Source of the DNA: CAYWKS01 sp964458935
Lineage (GTDB): Bacteria; Planctomycetota; Phycisphaerae; Phycisphaerales; Zrk34
Length of the DNA stretch: 48,354 nt
Direction of reading: 5' to 3'
Assembly: GCA_964458935.1 (NCBI GenBank)
Contig: CAYWKS010000023.1
Span: 1-48,354 of the forward strand
In this document: positions 1-7,848 of the stretch, one piece after another
How positions within the stretch are numbered: the stretch's first letter is position 1
Layout of the letters: each line of letters starts with the position of its first letter
Program-made: the position numbers and the translations under genes
Notes under the pieces: generated by a model
The model's input: the letters and a program-made list of their open reading frames with translations, nothing else
The model's database searches: none
What the model was told of the DNA's origin: nothing

Positions 1-979
1 GGAGGCGTTCGACGCCGGCGTCCACAAGATCCGCCTCAACCCCGGCAACATCTCCGAGAAGAAGCTGGTCACCGAGGTCATCCAAGCGTGCAAGGCCAGG
101 GGCCTGCCCATCCGCGTCGGCGTCAACGAAGGCTCCATCGTCGAACGCCGGGACAAGCAGAAGCGGATGAAGGAGCTCGGCGGCGTCTTCTCTGACAACA
201 AGCACGGCCACTTCCTGGCCATCATGATCACCAAGCTCGAGGAATACCTCGACATCTTCTACGAGCAGGACTTCTACGACATCGTCATCAGCGCCAAGAG
301 CCCCGACCCGACGCTGGGCATCGACGCGTACTCCGAGAGCAGCAAGCGGTTCGAACATCCGCTGCACCTGGGCGTGACGCACGCCGGCCCCCGGGAGACC
401 GCGATCATCCGCTCGGTCGTGCCGCTGGGGCACCTGCTGGCGTCGGGCATCGGGGACACGATCCGCATCTCCTACGCCTCGGACCCGGCCGAGGAGGTCA
501 CCGACGGGCTGGAGATGCTCTACTGCCTCGGGCTGCGGGAGCGCAAGGGGGTGGACCTGATCGCCTGCCCGACCTGCGGGCGGATACAGGTCGACCTGTT
601 CACGCTCGTGCAGGACATCCGCGAGAAGCTGGCCAGCGAGATCGAGCTGCCGATCAAGGTCGCGGTGATGGGGTGCATCGTGAACGGCCCCGGCGAGGCC
701 GAGGGCGCGGACGTGGCGATCTTCGCCGGCGACCGCCGCGGGATCATCTACGTGCAGGGCGAGAAGGTGGCCAACGTGCCGGAAGAGCAGATCCTCGACG
801 CGCTGCTGGACGAATGCCGCAAGTTCGAGGCACGCGTCAAGGCCGGCGAAGTCAAGCTCGGCGAGAAGGTGGTGGAGATCGCCCCGCCCGACCCGATCGG
901 CGAACTCGGCTCCGGGTTCGACAAGATCGCCGCCGGCCAGGTCGAGAAGATGACCGACCTGACGGTGGGAGGCCGTTAA
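1..979 (+). CDS. ispG: 4-hydroxy-3-methylbut-2-enyl-diphosphate synthase (IspG/GcpE), 5'-truncated
   Basis: This is the C-terminal part of IspG, the iron-sulfur enzyme of the MEP isoprenoid pathway that converts methylerythritol cyclodiphosphate to HMBPP. The reading frame is open from base 2, so the true start lies before the window. Visible signatures are KIRLNPGNI near the 5' edge, then ACPTCGR followed by VAVMGCIVNGPGE. These carry the cysteines that ligate the 4Fe-4S cluster, and the GPGE segment is typical of the family. An alanine- and lysine-rich tail follows the conserved core. The identification is firm; only the missing N-terminus is unknown. Confidence 0.96.
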   Translation, partial: EAFDAGVHKIRLNPGNISEKKLVTEVIQACKARGLPIRVGVNEGSIVERRDKQKRMKELGGVFSDNKHGHFLAIMITKLEEYLDIFYEQDFYDIVISAKSPDPTLGIDAYSESSKRFEHPLHLGVTHAGPRETAIIRSVVPLGHLLASGIGDTIRISYASDPAEEVTDGLEMLYCLGLRERKGVDLIACPTCGRIQVDLFTLVQDIREKLASEIELPIKVAVMGCIVNGPGEAEGADVAIFAGDRRGIIYVQGEKVANVPEEQILDALLDECRKFEARVKAGEVKLGEKVVEIAPPDPIGELGSGFDKIAAGQVEKMTDLTVGGR

Positions 980-1002
980 GACGACCCCACGAACACCCGA
1001 TT

Positions 1003-1016
1003 GCCCCCTTGGGGGC
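1003..1016. other. Small inverted repeat after ispG
   Basis: GCCCCCTTGGGGGC lies 23 bases after the ispG stop and can form a short GC hairpin. It has no T-run on either side, so it is only a weak terminator candidate. Confidence 0.2.
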
Positions 1017-1083
1017 CTGCCGCTACCATCGCCGCGACCCGGCGGACGGTGCGTGGCGTGCTTGGCATCATCGGAGGTGGTTC

Positions 1084-2220
1084 GTGACGAAGAAGGTTCT
1101 GGTCAGCGGCTGCTTCGACCTGCTCCACAGCGGGCATATCGCGTTCTTCAAGCAGGCGGCCAAGTACGGCGACCTGCACGTGGCGCTCGGCGCCGACCGG
1201 ACCGTGTACGACTTGAAGGGCCGGCCCCCCGTGACCAGCCAGGACGAGCGGCTGTTCATGGTCCAGTCCGTGTCCGCGGTCAAGGAGGCGTTCGTCTCCT
1301 CGGGTTCGGGTTACCTGGACTTCGAGAAGGAGATGCGCAGCCTCAAGCCGGACTTCTTCGTCGTCAACGAAGAAGGCAACACGCCCGAGAAGCAACAGTT
1401 GTGCGAGGAACTGGGCGTGGAGTACGTCGTCCTCGCGCGGGAGCCGGAGGAGGGCCTGGCCGCCCGGTCCACCACGGCGTTGCGGAAGGTGCACGAGATG
1501 CCCTTCCGGATCGACCTGTGCGGCGGCTGGCTGGACCAGCCGTTCGTCTCCGAGCACCACCCCGGGCCGGTCGTGACGATGAGCCTCGAGCCGACCATCG
1601 AGTTCAACGAGCGCAGCGGCATGGCGTCGAGCACGCACCGCGCGGCGCTGGACCTGTGGGGACCGCGGCTGCCCGCCGGCGACCCCGAGAAGCTCGCCCG
1701 CATCCTCTTCGCCTACGACAACCCGCCCGGCACCCAGGAGGTCTCCGGGTCGCAGGACGCGATCGGGATCGTCTACCCCGGCCTGGCCAAGAGCAACTAC
1801 CAGGGGGCCTACTGGCCGGCCAGCATCGATCGGCTCCATGACGAGGCGGCGCTGCAGTTTGTCGAGCAGTCGATCTACTTCGTGCCGCTCGGCCCGCGCA
1901 AGCCCGGTTACAACGTGCTGCACGACACCGACATCAATCGCGACAACGCCGCTCGCCTCGCCGACGCCGCCGAACGCACCTGGCAGGCGATCAGGGACAT
2001 GGACCGCGCGGCGCTCGGCCAGGCCGTCCGCGACGGCTTCGAGGCCCAGGTCGCCATGTTCCCCAACATGTCCAACGACATGGTGACGGACCTGATCGAC
2101 CGCCACCGCGACCACGCCCTGGGCTGGAAGCTCTCGGGCGCCGGCGGCGGCGGGTACCTCGTGCTCGTCAGCGACAAGCCCATCGTCCGCGCCGTCCGCG
2201 TCAAGGCCCGACGCCCGTAG
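1084..2220 (+). CDS. Cytidylyltransferase-like / GHMP-kinase-like fusion protein
   Basis: The 378-residue protein has two modules. Residues 1-135 form a nucleotidyltransferase fold of the cytidylyltransferase class: GCFDLLHSGH has the HxGH motif at 15-18, and RSTTALR at about 130 stands where ISSTxIR occurs in the family. Residues 138-378 resemble a GHMP sugar kinase: FRIDLCGGWLDQP corresponds to motif 1 and KLSGAGGGGYLVLV, near residue 349, to motif 3. The phosphate-binding motif 2 (usually GLGSSSA) is not recognisable; QEVSGSQD at about 218-225 stands there. The GTG start is chosen because GGAGGTGG lies 3 bases upstream and the HxGH domain begins at once. It probably activates a sugar phosphate for an envelope polymer; the substrate is not readable. 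Confidence 0.8.
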   Translation: MTKKVLVSGCFDLLHSGHIAFFKQAAKYGDLHVALGADRTVYDLKGRPPVTSQDERLFMVQSVSAVKEAFVSSGSGYLDFEKEMRSLKPDFFVVNEEGNTPEKQQLCEELGVEYVVLAREPEEGLAARSTTALRKVHEMPFRIDLCGGWLDQPFVSEHHPGPVVTMSLEPTIEFNERSGMASSTHRAALDLWGPRLPAGDPEKLARILFAYDNPPGTQEVSGSQDAIGIVYPGLAKSNYQGAYWPASIDRLHDEAALQFVEQSIYFVPLGPRKPGYNVLHDTDINRDNAARLADAAERTWQAIRDMDRAALGQAVRDGFEAQVAMFPNMSNDMVTDLIDRHRDHALGWKLSGAGGGGYLVLVSDKPIVRAVRVKARRP

Positions 2221-2302
2221 GCCCGGCGTCACCCGCCGGCCCGCCCGCTTCGGTCCGCCGGACCCCCGCGCTACGGCGATCCGACCGGGGCGGCTCGCAG
2301 AC

Positions 2303-3355
2303 TCAGATCAGTTTCTTCAGGTCCAACCCGCGCCACTGGTGTTCGCGGATGGCATTGATGACCTGCTCGGCGAGCTCGACGGCGGCCAGGCCCGCCTCCC
2401 CGGCGACCGCGGGCTGATCGGCGCCCTCGATCGCGTTGAGGAAGTTGGTCAGCTCGGCCCGCAGGGGCTCCTCGTCGTTGATCGTCAGTTCCTCGATCGC
2501 CACAAGGTCGTGGTAATCCAGGTCGGACAGGTCGTGGCCGGCGGCGATCTGCTGGCGGACCTCGAGCAGTTGCTCGATGTTGCCGGTGCGGCGGATGGCC
2601 CGGCCGGTCTTCGTCGCGTAGTCCAGGCTGACGTAGCCGGTCTCGCTGAAAACCCGCAGCTTCCGCTCGGTCTTGAGCGCCAGCCGCGAGGCGGTGAGCT
2701 TGGCGACACAGCCGTCCTCGAAGATGATCCGCGCGTCGGCGATGTCCTCGTTGTCCGAGAGCACGCTCACGCCGCACGCATCGACCCGGGCGACCTTCGA
2801 GCGGGCCAGCATCTGGATGATGTCCAGGTCGTGGATCATCATGTCGAACACCACACCCACGTCGACCGAGCGGAAGGTCATCGGGCTCACCCGGTCGCAC
2901 TCGATGAAGCGGGGCGTGATGTCCCAGTCGCTGATGGCGCGGACGGCGGGGTTGAACCGCTCGGTGTGCCCGACCTGCAAGAGGGTCTGGTGCTCACGCG
3001 CCAGCTCGACCAGGCGGTGGGCGACCGCGGCGGACTGGGCCAGCGGCTTCTCCACGAGGCAACCGATCCCCGCCGGCAGCAGCTTGGACGCGACCGGCTC
3101 GTGATCCAGCGTGGGCACCGCGACGGACACCGCACGCACCTGCGGGTACCGGCTGAGCAGTTCGTCGACGGTGTGCAGGTGGTCGCAGCCATGCCGGTCG
3201 GCCGCTGCGCCGCCCCGGTCCTCGTCGGCATCGACCACCGCAAGCAGCTTCGCCTGAGGCAGCTCGTGGTAGACCCGCGCGTGGTGGCGGCCCATGCGAC
3301 CGACGCCGATCACGGCGACGGGGGTCGGCTCATGCTCTGATTGTGGGTTGGACAT
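2303..3355 (-). CDS. Gfo/Idh/MocA family NAD(P)-dependent sugar oxidoreductase
   Basis: This 350-residue protein has an N-terminal Rossmann fold with GVGRMGRHHARVY at about residues 17-29, the conserved EKPLAQ around residue 105, and MIHDLDIIQML in the C-terminal domain, where family members keep HD residues in the substrate site. Length and layout fit the Gfo/Idh/MocA family. Members related to UDP-GlcNAc 3-dehydrogenase (GnnA) act in making amide-linked lipid A, and the LPS-export permeases 1-5 kb away make such a role plausible, but the substrate is inferred from context only. It converges on the preceding gene. Confidence 0.88.
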   Translation of the reverse strand: MSNPQSEHEPTPVAVIGVGRMGRHHARVYHELPQAKLLAVVDADEDRGGAAADRHGCDHLHTVDELLSRYPQVRAVSVAVPTLDHEPVASKLLPAGIGCLVEKPLAQSAAVAHRLVELAREHQTLLQVGHTERFNPAVRAISDWDITPRFIECDRVSPMTFRSVDVGVVFDMMIHDLDIIQMLARSKVARVDACGVSVLSDNEDIADARIIFEDGCVAKLTASRLALKTERKLRVFSETGYVSLDYATKTGRAIRRTGNIEQLLEVRQQIAAGHDLSDLDYHDLVAIEELTINDEEPLRAELTNFLNAIEGADQPAVAGEAGLAAVELAEQVINAIREHQWRGLDLKKLI

Positions 3356-3441
3356 GGAGGCCGTATGGTCGATGACGGCGTCGCGGTCGTCAAGGCGACG
3401 ACGCCGCCATCCACGCCCCGCTATGATGCACCGGAGGTCCC

Positions 3442-4236
3442 ATGCATGTAACGTTTTCGATCATCGGGCAATGGCCGGCCGAACCCAATGACGCGACGGG
3501 CCCGGGGGCCATGCCGTTCTGGGAGGCATTCGGTGGGCCGATCATCCTGATGGCGGGGCTGGCCGCGGTCGGGGCCATTGTCGTGGCGCTGCTGCGGCGG
3601 CGTCGGCAGTCGCTGCAATCCTTCGCCGGGCGGCACGGGCTGCAGCCCCGCGACCTGGCCAATCCCGGCGAGGTCTGGGAGCAACTGGAGTCGTTGCTCG
3701 GTCGGTCGGCATTGTTCAAGGCCGGCTACGTCGTCAAGGTCGACGCCTGGTACCACGGCCGCGTCGATGGCTTCGAAGCCCACGTGGTGGACTTCCGCGA
3801 GTACGGCGTGCTGGGCAATCGCCGCGAGACCGAGGCCCAGGCCTACTACGGCGACGAGCGTTACGCCGACCAGGGCGAGACCTTCCTTGTCTTTCGGGGC
3901 GAGCGTTTGTCCGACCTGCCGCGGTTCATGATCGTGCCCAACCACCCATTGCTGCGGGCGATGGGCCCGAAGCATGACGTGGTGCTGACCTCGGACGACC
4001 GGTTCAACAAGGTCAACCGGATCACCAGCCCCGAGCAGGACGCCGAGGCCACCGAGCAGATGATGACCGAGCGACTGATCGACGTGCTGGCCCGCAACCG
4101 CACGATGTCGGTCGAGTCGACGGAGGACGTGCTGGTGTTCTGTCGCTACTCCACGCGTCTGGGCGCCGAAGGGGCCGAGCAGTTGCTGGCGCGGGCCCGC
4201 CAGGTCATGAGCGAGCTGGGCGTTGGCCGGGCCTGA
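3442..4236 (+). CDS. Single-pass membrane protein of unknown function
   Basis: The 264-residue protein has one hydrophobic segment at about residues 31-51, followed by a run of arginines that should stay in the cytoplasm. The remaining 200 residues form a soluble domain with no catalytic motif I recognise. The general pattern (membrane anchor, then an alpha/beta domain with FMIVPNH and a C-terminal helix) resembles DUF3137-like proteins, but this is a weak resemblance. GGAGGT ends 3 bases before ATG. It lies 54 bases upstream of the first LptF/LptG permease on the same strand, so it may belong to that transcript. Confidence 0.75.
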   Translation: MHVTFSIIGQWPAEPNDATGPGAMPFWEAFGGPIILMAGLAAVGAIVVALLRRRRQSLQSFAGRHGLQPRDLANPGEVWEQLESLLGRSALFKAGYVVKVDAWYHGRVDGFEAHVVDFREYGVLGNRRETEAQAYYGDERYADQGETFLVFRGERLSDLPRFMIVPNHPLLRAMGPKHDVVLTSDDRFNKVNRITSPEQDAEATEQMMTERLIDVLARNRTMSVESTEDVLVFCRYSTRLGAEGAEQLLARARQVMSELGVGRA

Positions 4237-4290
4237 CCGCGCCGGCGCGGAAGGCGATCACTTGTCGGGGCGGGGCGAATCGTCGACCAT

Positions 4291-5973
4291 GTGGGCTTCA
4301 TGCCACTGACGCTCTACCGTTACATCCTGAGCGAACTGGCGAAGCTGCTGCTGCTGTCGACCGGCGTGCTGGTGACGGTCATGGCGGTGGGCTTCGTCAT
4401 CCTCAAGACGGCCAGCGAGGGCTCGCCCGACGCGGTGGGGCTGGCCAAGCTGATGCTGTACGTCGTGCCGGTCATGCTGCCGTACGCCCTGCCGGTGACC
4501 GCGGCGTTCAGCGCGACGCTGGTCTACTTCCGCATGTCACAGGACAACGAGATCACCGCGTGCGCGATGACCGGGGTGAGCTACCGGTCGCTGCTGACGC
4601 CGGTGCTGTTGCTGGGCCTGGCGACGACGCTGGCGCTGTTCTTCCTGAGCAACTACGTCATCCCCGGGTTCTGGGCCAAGGTCGAGTACACCGCGCAGCG
4701 CGACATCGCCCGCATGGTCGTCGATCAGCTCCAGCGGAAGGACGTGGTCGAGTTCGGCGACTCGGTGCTCTACGCCGACTACGCCGACGAGGCGGAGCTC
4801 CGCCGGCCGGCCGACCTGTCGGCCGGTGAGCCCTGGCCGTACCAGCGGATCGAGCTGCGGCACGCCGCCTGGGGCCAGATCAACCGCCGGACCGGTCGAC
4901 TCGAGGCGGACTACACCGGCGAGTTGGCCGTCGCCGACTTCTACCGCCACACCGACGGACAGACTTACATCACGGTCCGTTTCGAGAACGCCACGGTCCG
5001 CCATCCCGCGTCGGGCACGCTGGTGAACGTCGCCAGCCAGAGCTTCCCCGCCCAGCGCATCCCCAGCTTCTTCCAGGTCAAGCCCCGCTTCCTCGCGCTG
5101 GACCGGCTGCACCGCATCGACGAGCACCCCGAGGAGCACGAGGACGTGGCCGAGCAGGTGCAGGCGCTGCGGCAGGCGATCATCGCCGACGCGCTGCTTG
5201 ATCACATGGTCGCGGTGCTGCGGGGCGAGGTGGGCGGCGGCGTGCTTCGGCTCGACGGCCCGCAGAACGAGCGCTACCGCTTGACCGCGCCCATCGCCGT
5301 CCGCGACGGCGATCAGCTCCGGCTCGCCGCCGAGGGCGATGACACGATCACCGTCCGCGTCTCGCGCGGGCTCGAGGTGACGCAGACGCTCCGCGCCACC
5401 CGCGGCAAGCTGGACCTGGAGTTGGCCCGCGCCGCCGATGCGCCGAGGCTCGAGATCAAGCTGGAAGAGAACGTCACCGTCCGCGACCCCCGCCTGCCCG
5501 CGCCCAACGAACGGTCGGCGGTGTACCTGCCGCTGCTGCGGCCCGAGCGGCAGATGACCGCGCGCTGGCGCCGGATGAGCGCGGCCGATCTCACCGCCGC
5601 CGTCCAACCCGACGCCCCGGCCGGCGTCCACGCCGCCTACCTCCGACTGACCGACGAGATCGAGTCGCTCCGCCGCGAGATCGCCATCGCGGTCAACGAG
5701 CGCGGCGCCCTGTCGGTCTGCGCCCTGATGGTCATGCTGCTCGGGGCGGTGATGAGCATGAACCTCCGCCACCAGACCCCGCTGGTCATCTTCTTCTGGT
5801 GCTTCCTGCCCGCGGTGCTGGGCATCTTCATCATCTCCGGCGGCGGCAAGAACATCGCCGGGAGCAACCCGTTCGGCCTGGGCACGTGGTTCACGGGCGT
5901 GATGATCTGGAGCGGCAACCTGTTCCTGCTGGCCGTGGTCTGGTCGGTCTACCACCGCCTCGCGCGCCATTGA
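4291..5973 (+). CDS. LptF/LptG family LPS-export permease with enlarged soluble domain
   Basis: The protein is a YjgP/YjgQ (LptF/LptG) permease, the membrane half of the ABC exporter that pulls lipopolysaccharide from the inner membrane towards the outer membrane. The N-terminal LTLYRYILSELAKLLLL opening and three N-terminal membrane segments within the first 135 residues are typical. Three more membrane segments occupy about residues 465-555. It has 560 residues against about 360-390 for usual members; the extra length lies in the soluble region, around residues 285-430. The start could be the GTG at 4291 or the ATG at 4300; neither has a clear ribosome site. The second permease follows after 7 bases, so the two probably form one complex. 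Confidence 0.9.
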   Translation: MGFMPLTLYRYILSELAKLLLLSTGVLVTVMAVGFVILKTASEGSPDAVGLAKLMLYVVPVMLPYALPVTAAFSATLVYFRMSQDNEITACAMTGVSYRSLLTPVLLLGLATTLALFFLSNYVIPGFWAKVEYTAQRDIARMVVDQLQRKDVVEFGDSVLYADYADEAELRRPADLSAGEPWPYQRIELRHAAWGQINRRTGRLEADYTGELAVADFYRHTDGQTYITVRFENATVRHPASGTLVNVASQSFPAQRIPSFFQVKPRFLALDRLHRIDEHPEEHEDVAEQVQALRQAIIADALLDHMVAVLRGEVGGGVLRLDGPQNERYRLTAPIAVRDGDQLRLAAEGDDTITVRVSRGLEVTQTLRATRGKLDLELARAADAPRLEIKLEENVTVRDPRLPAPNERSAVYLPLLRPERQMTARWRRMSAADLTAAVQPDAPAGVHAAYLRLTDEIESLRREIAIAVNERGALSVCALMVMLLGAVMSMNLRHQTPLVIFFWCFLPAVLGIFIISGGGKNIAGSNPFGLGTWFTGVMIWSGNLFLLAVVWSVYHRLARH

Positions 5974-5980
5974 GACAGCC

Positions 5981-7144
5981 ATGAAGATCCTTGATCGCTA
6001 CATCATCCGCCAGTTCCTCGTCAACTACTGCGTGCTGCTGGCGGTGCTGATGCTGCTGATCATCATGCTCGACCTGATCTTCAACCTCGACGAGTTCGTA
6101 CAGGTGACCGAGCGGATGCCCGAAGCCGCCGCGGCGGAGAAGTTCACCGCGGTGGTCGCGGCGATCTTCCGCTTCTACTGGCCGAAGGTGTTCCTGTTCT
6201 TCATCTACGCGGCGGGCGTGCTGCCGATCGGCGCGGCGGGGTTCACGCTCGCCGGGTTCATCCGCAACCGCGAGCTGACGGCGATCCTCGCCGGGGGCGT
6301 ATCGATGTACCGCGTGGCGCTGCCGCTGCTGCTGGTCGGTTGCGTGCTGAGCTGCCTCACGCTCGTCGACTACGAGCTGATCATCCCACGGCTGCGCGAG
6401 CGGCTGATCGTCGAGCACCACCAGGTCAAGCACGGCGGCGTCAAGCCGTTCCGCCTCGAATTCGTCCCCGACCTTGGGCCCGACGCCGACGGCGACGGGC
6501 TGCCCGAGCACAGCAAGCTGTTCAGCGCCGCGGCGTTCGACACCCGGGCCGGCACGATGAGCCGCGTGTCGATCCTCGTCCGCGACGCGACCGGCCGGGC
6601 CGTCCGGCGCATCGTCGCCGCCCAGGCCGCCTGGGACGGGTCGCGGCAGGGCTGGGAGCTGATCGACGGCTACGCGCTGGACCGCGCCGCGTCGCGATCG
6701 GCGATCGCCGCCCAGGTCGATCCCCGGCCGGTCGACTTCATCCAGAGCAACCTCGACCCGACCATGGTCATGCTCCACCGCAACGCGCGTTTGCGGCAGT
6801 TGCTCAGCGTCGCGGAGCTCAACCGCCTCATGGCCAGCGAGGCGGCACTGGTCGACGCCGGTGAACTGCGGCGGATCCTTCACGGGCGTTTCGCCATGAT
6901 CGTGACCAACGTGCTGATCCTCGCGATCGGGCTGCCGTTCTTCCTGGTGCGCGGGCCGGCCAACCTGCTCCGCCAGTCGGTCCTCGCGGCACCGCTGTGC
7001 CTGGGCGCCTGGGCGGGCGGGTTCATCATCATGCAGGTCGGCAGCGGGTTCGACCATCCGGCCGCCAACGCCATGAGCGCCTGGCTGGCGACGCTGATCT
7101 ACCTGCCGGTGGCGCTGTTCATGATGGACCGCGTGGAGACATGA
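5981..7144 (+). CDS. LptF/LptG family LPS-export permease (second subunit)
   Basis: This 387-residue permease is of usual family length. It opens with MKILDRYIIRQFLVNY, a typical LptF/G N-terminus, and has membrane segments near residues 12-35, 60-85 and 100-130, a soluble periplasmic-type domain, then three C-terminal segments (about 295-385). It is co-transcribed with the permease just upstream; in other bacteria LptF and LptG form a heterodimer around the LptB ATPase. LptB is not in this window. Its stop overlaps the start of the PAP2 gene by 4 bases (ATGA), which suggests translational coupling. Confidence 0.92.
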   Translation: MKILDRYIIRQFLVNYCVLLAVLMLLIIMLDLIFNLDEFVQVTERMPEAAAAEKFTAVVAAIFRFYWPKVFLFFIYAAGVLPIGAAGFTLAGFIRNRELTAILAGGVSMYRVALPLLLVGCVLSCLTLVDYELIIPRLRERLIVEHHQVKHGGVKPFRLEFVPDLGPDADGDGLPEHSKLFSAAAFDTRAGTMSRVSILVRDATGRAVRRIVAAQAAWDGSRQGWELIDGYALDRAASRSAIAAQVDPRPVDFIQSNLDPTMVMLHRNARLRQLLSVAELNRLMASEAALVDAGELRRILHGRFAMIVTNVLILAIGLPFFLVRGPANLLRQSVLAAPLCLGAWAGGFIIMQVGSGFDHPAANAMSAWLATLIYLPVALFMMDRVET

Positions 7145-7848
7145 CCGCCGATCCGCCCCACGACCCGACCGCGCATCGCCGGGCCACCTGGCGCCGGGCG
7201 CTGTGGGCGGGCTTGCCCGTCGCCGCCTTCACCGTCCTGTCCGTTTCCCGGATCGACCTGTACGTCGCCCAGACGGTCGACGCGCTGCGGTCGGCGGAGA
7301 AGCAGACCGTCGAGTACGTGACACAGCTCGGCGAGGCGGAGGTCTGGCTCTACATCACGATCCCCGGCGCGATCCTGCTCTGGGCGATCCAACGCCGCGC
7401 CTGGTCGATGCGGCTGGCCTTCATCGCGGCGTCCATCGGCGTCGCCGGCCTGGGCGTCAACCTCCTGAAGATCCTCTGCGGCCGCTACCGGCCCGGCGAG
7501 TGGTTCGAGCACCGCCAATACGGGTTTGAGCCGTTCACCGTCGGCTACGACCAGAACAGCTTCCCGTCGGGCCACGCCATGGTCGCCGGCGCCGTCGCCG
7601 CAACCCTGTGCATCCTCTTCCCCCGGGCGTGGCGGGTCTGGGTCCTCGCCGGGGTCATCGTCGCCTCCACCCGGCTGTTCACCGGCTCGCACTACCTGTC
7701 GGACGTGGTGGCCGGCCTGTACCTCGGGACCCTGACGACCCTGGCGATGCGCGACCTGTTCCGCGACCGCGGCCTGCTCGATCATCCGCCCGATGCCCCA
7801 GCGGGCTCCACGAGCAAGACCTCGATCGGATCGCCGCCGGATGAGTAG
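7141..7848 (+). CDS. PAP2 family membrane phosphatase
   Basis: The 235-residue integral membrane protein carries all three signature motifs of type 2 phosphatidic-acid phosphatases: KILCGRYRP, FPSGHAM and STRLFTGSHYLSDVVAG. The histidines of the second and third motifs and the arginines form the phosphatase site. The family includes undecaprenyl-diphosphate and lipid A phosphatases (LpxE/LpxF type). Its coupling to the LPS-export permeases by a 4-base overlap favours a lipid A or lipid carrier substrate, by inference. Its last 67 bases overlap the 3' end of the convergent glycosyltransferase gene. Confidence 0.92.
   Translation: MTADPPHDPTAHRRATWRRALWAGLPVAAFTVLSVSRIDLYVAQTVDALRSAEKQTVEYVTQLGEAEVWLYITIPGAILLWAIQRRAWSMRLAFIAASIGVAGLGVNLLKILCGRYRPGEWFEHRQYGFEPFTVGYDQNSFPSGHAMVAGAVAATLCILFPRAWRVWVLAGVIVASTRLFTGSHYLSDVVAGLYLGTLTTLAMRDLFRDRGLLDHPPDAPAGSTSKTSIGSPPDE

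Noticed and set aside
976..2232. 418-residue ORF on the minus strand opposite the nucleotidyltransferase fusion
   Set aside because: It mirrors the real gene's codons (Val/Arg/His-rich, no motif, no ribosome site), as most long antisense ORFs in high-GC DNA do.
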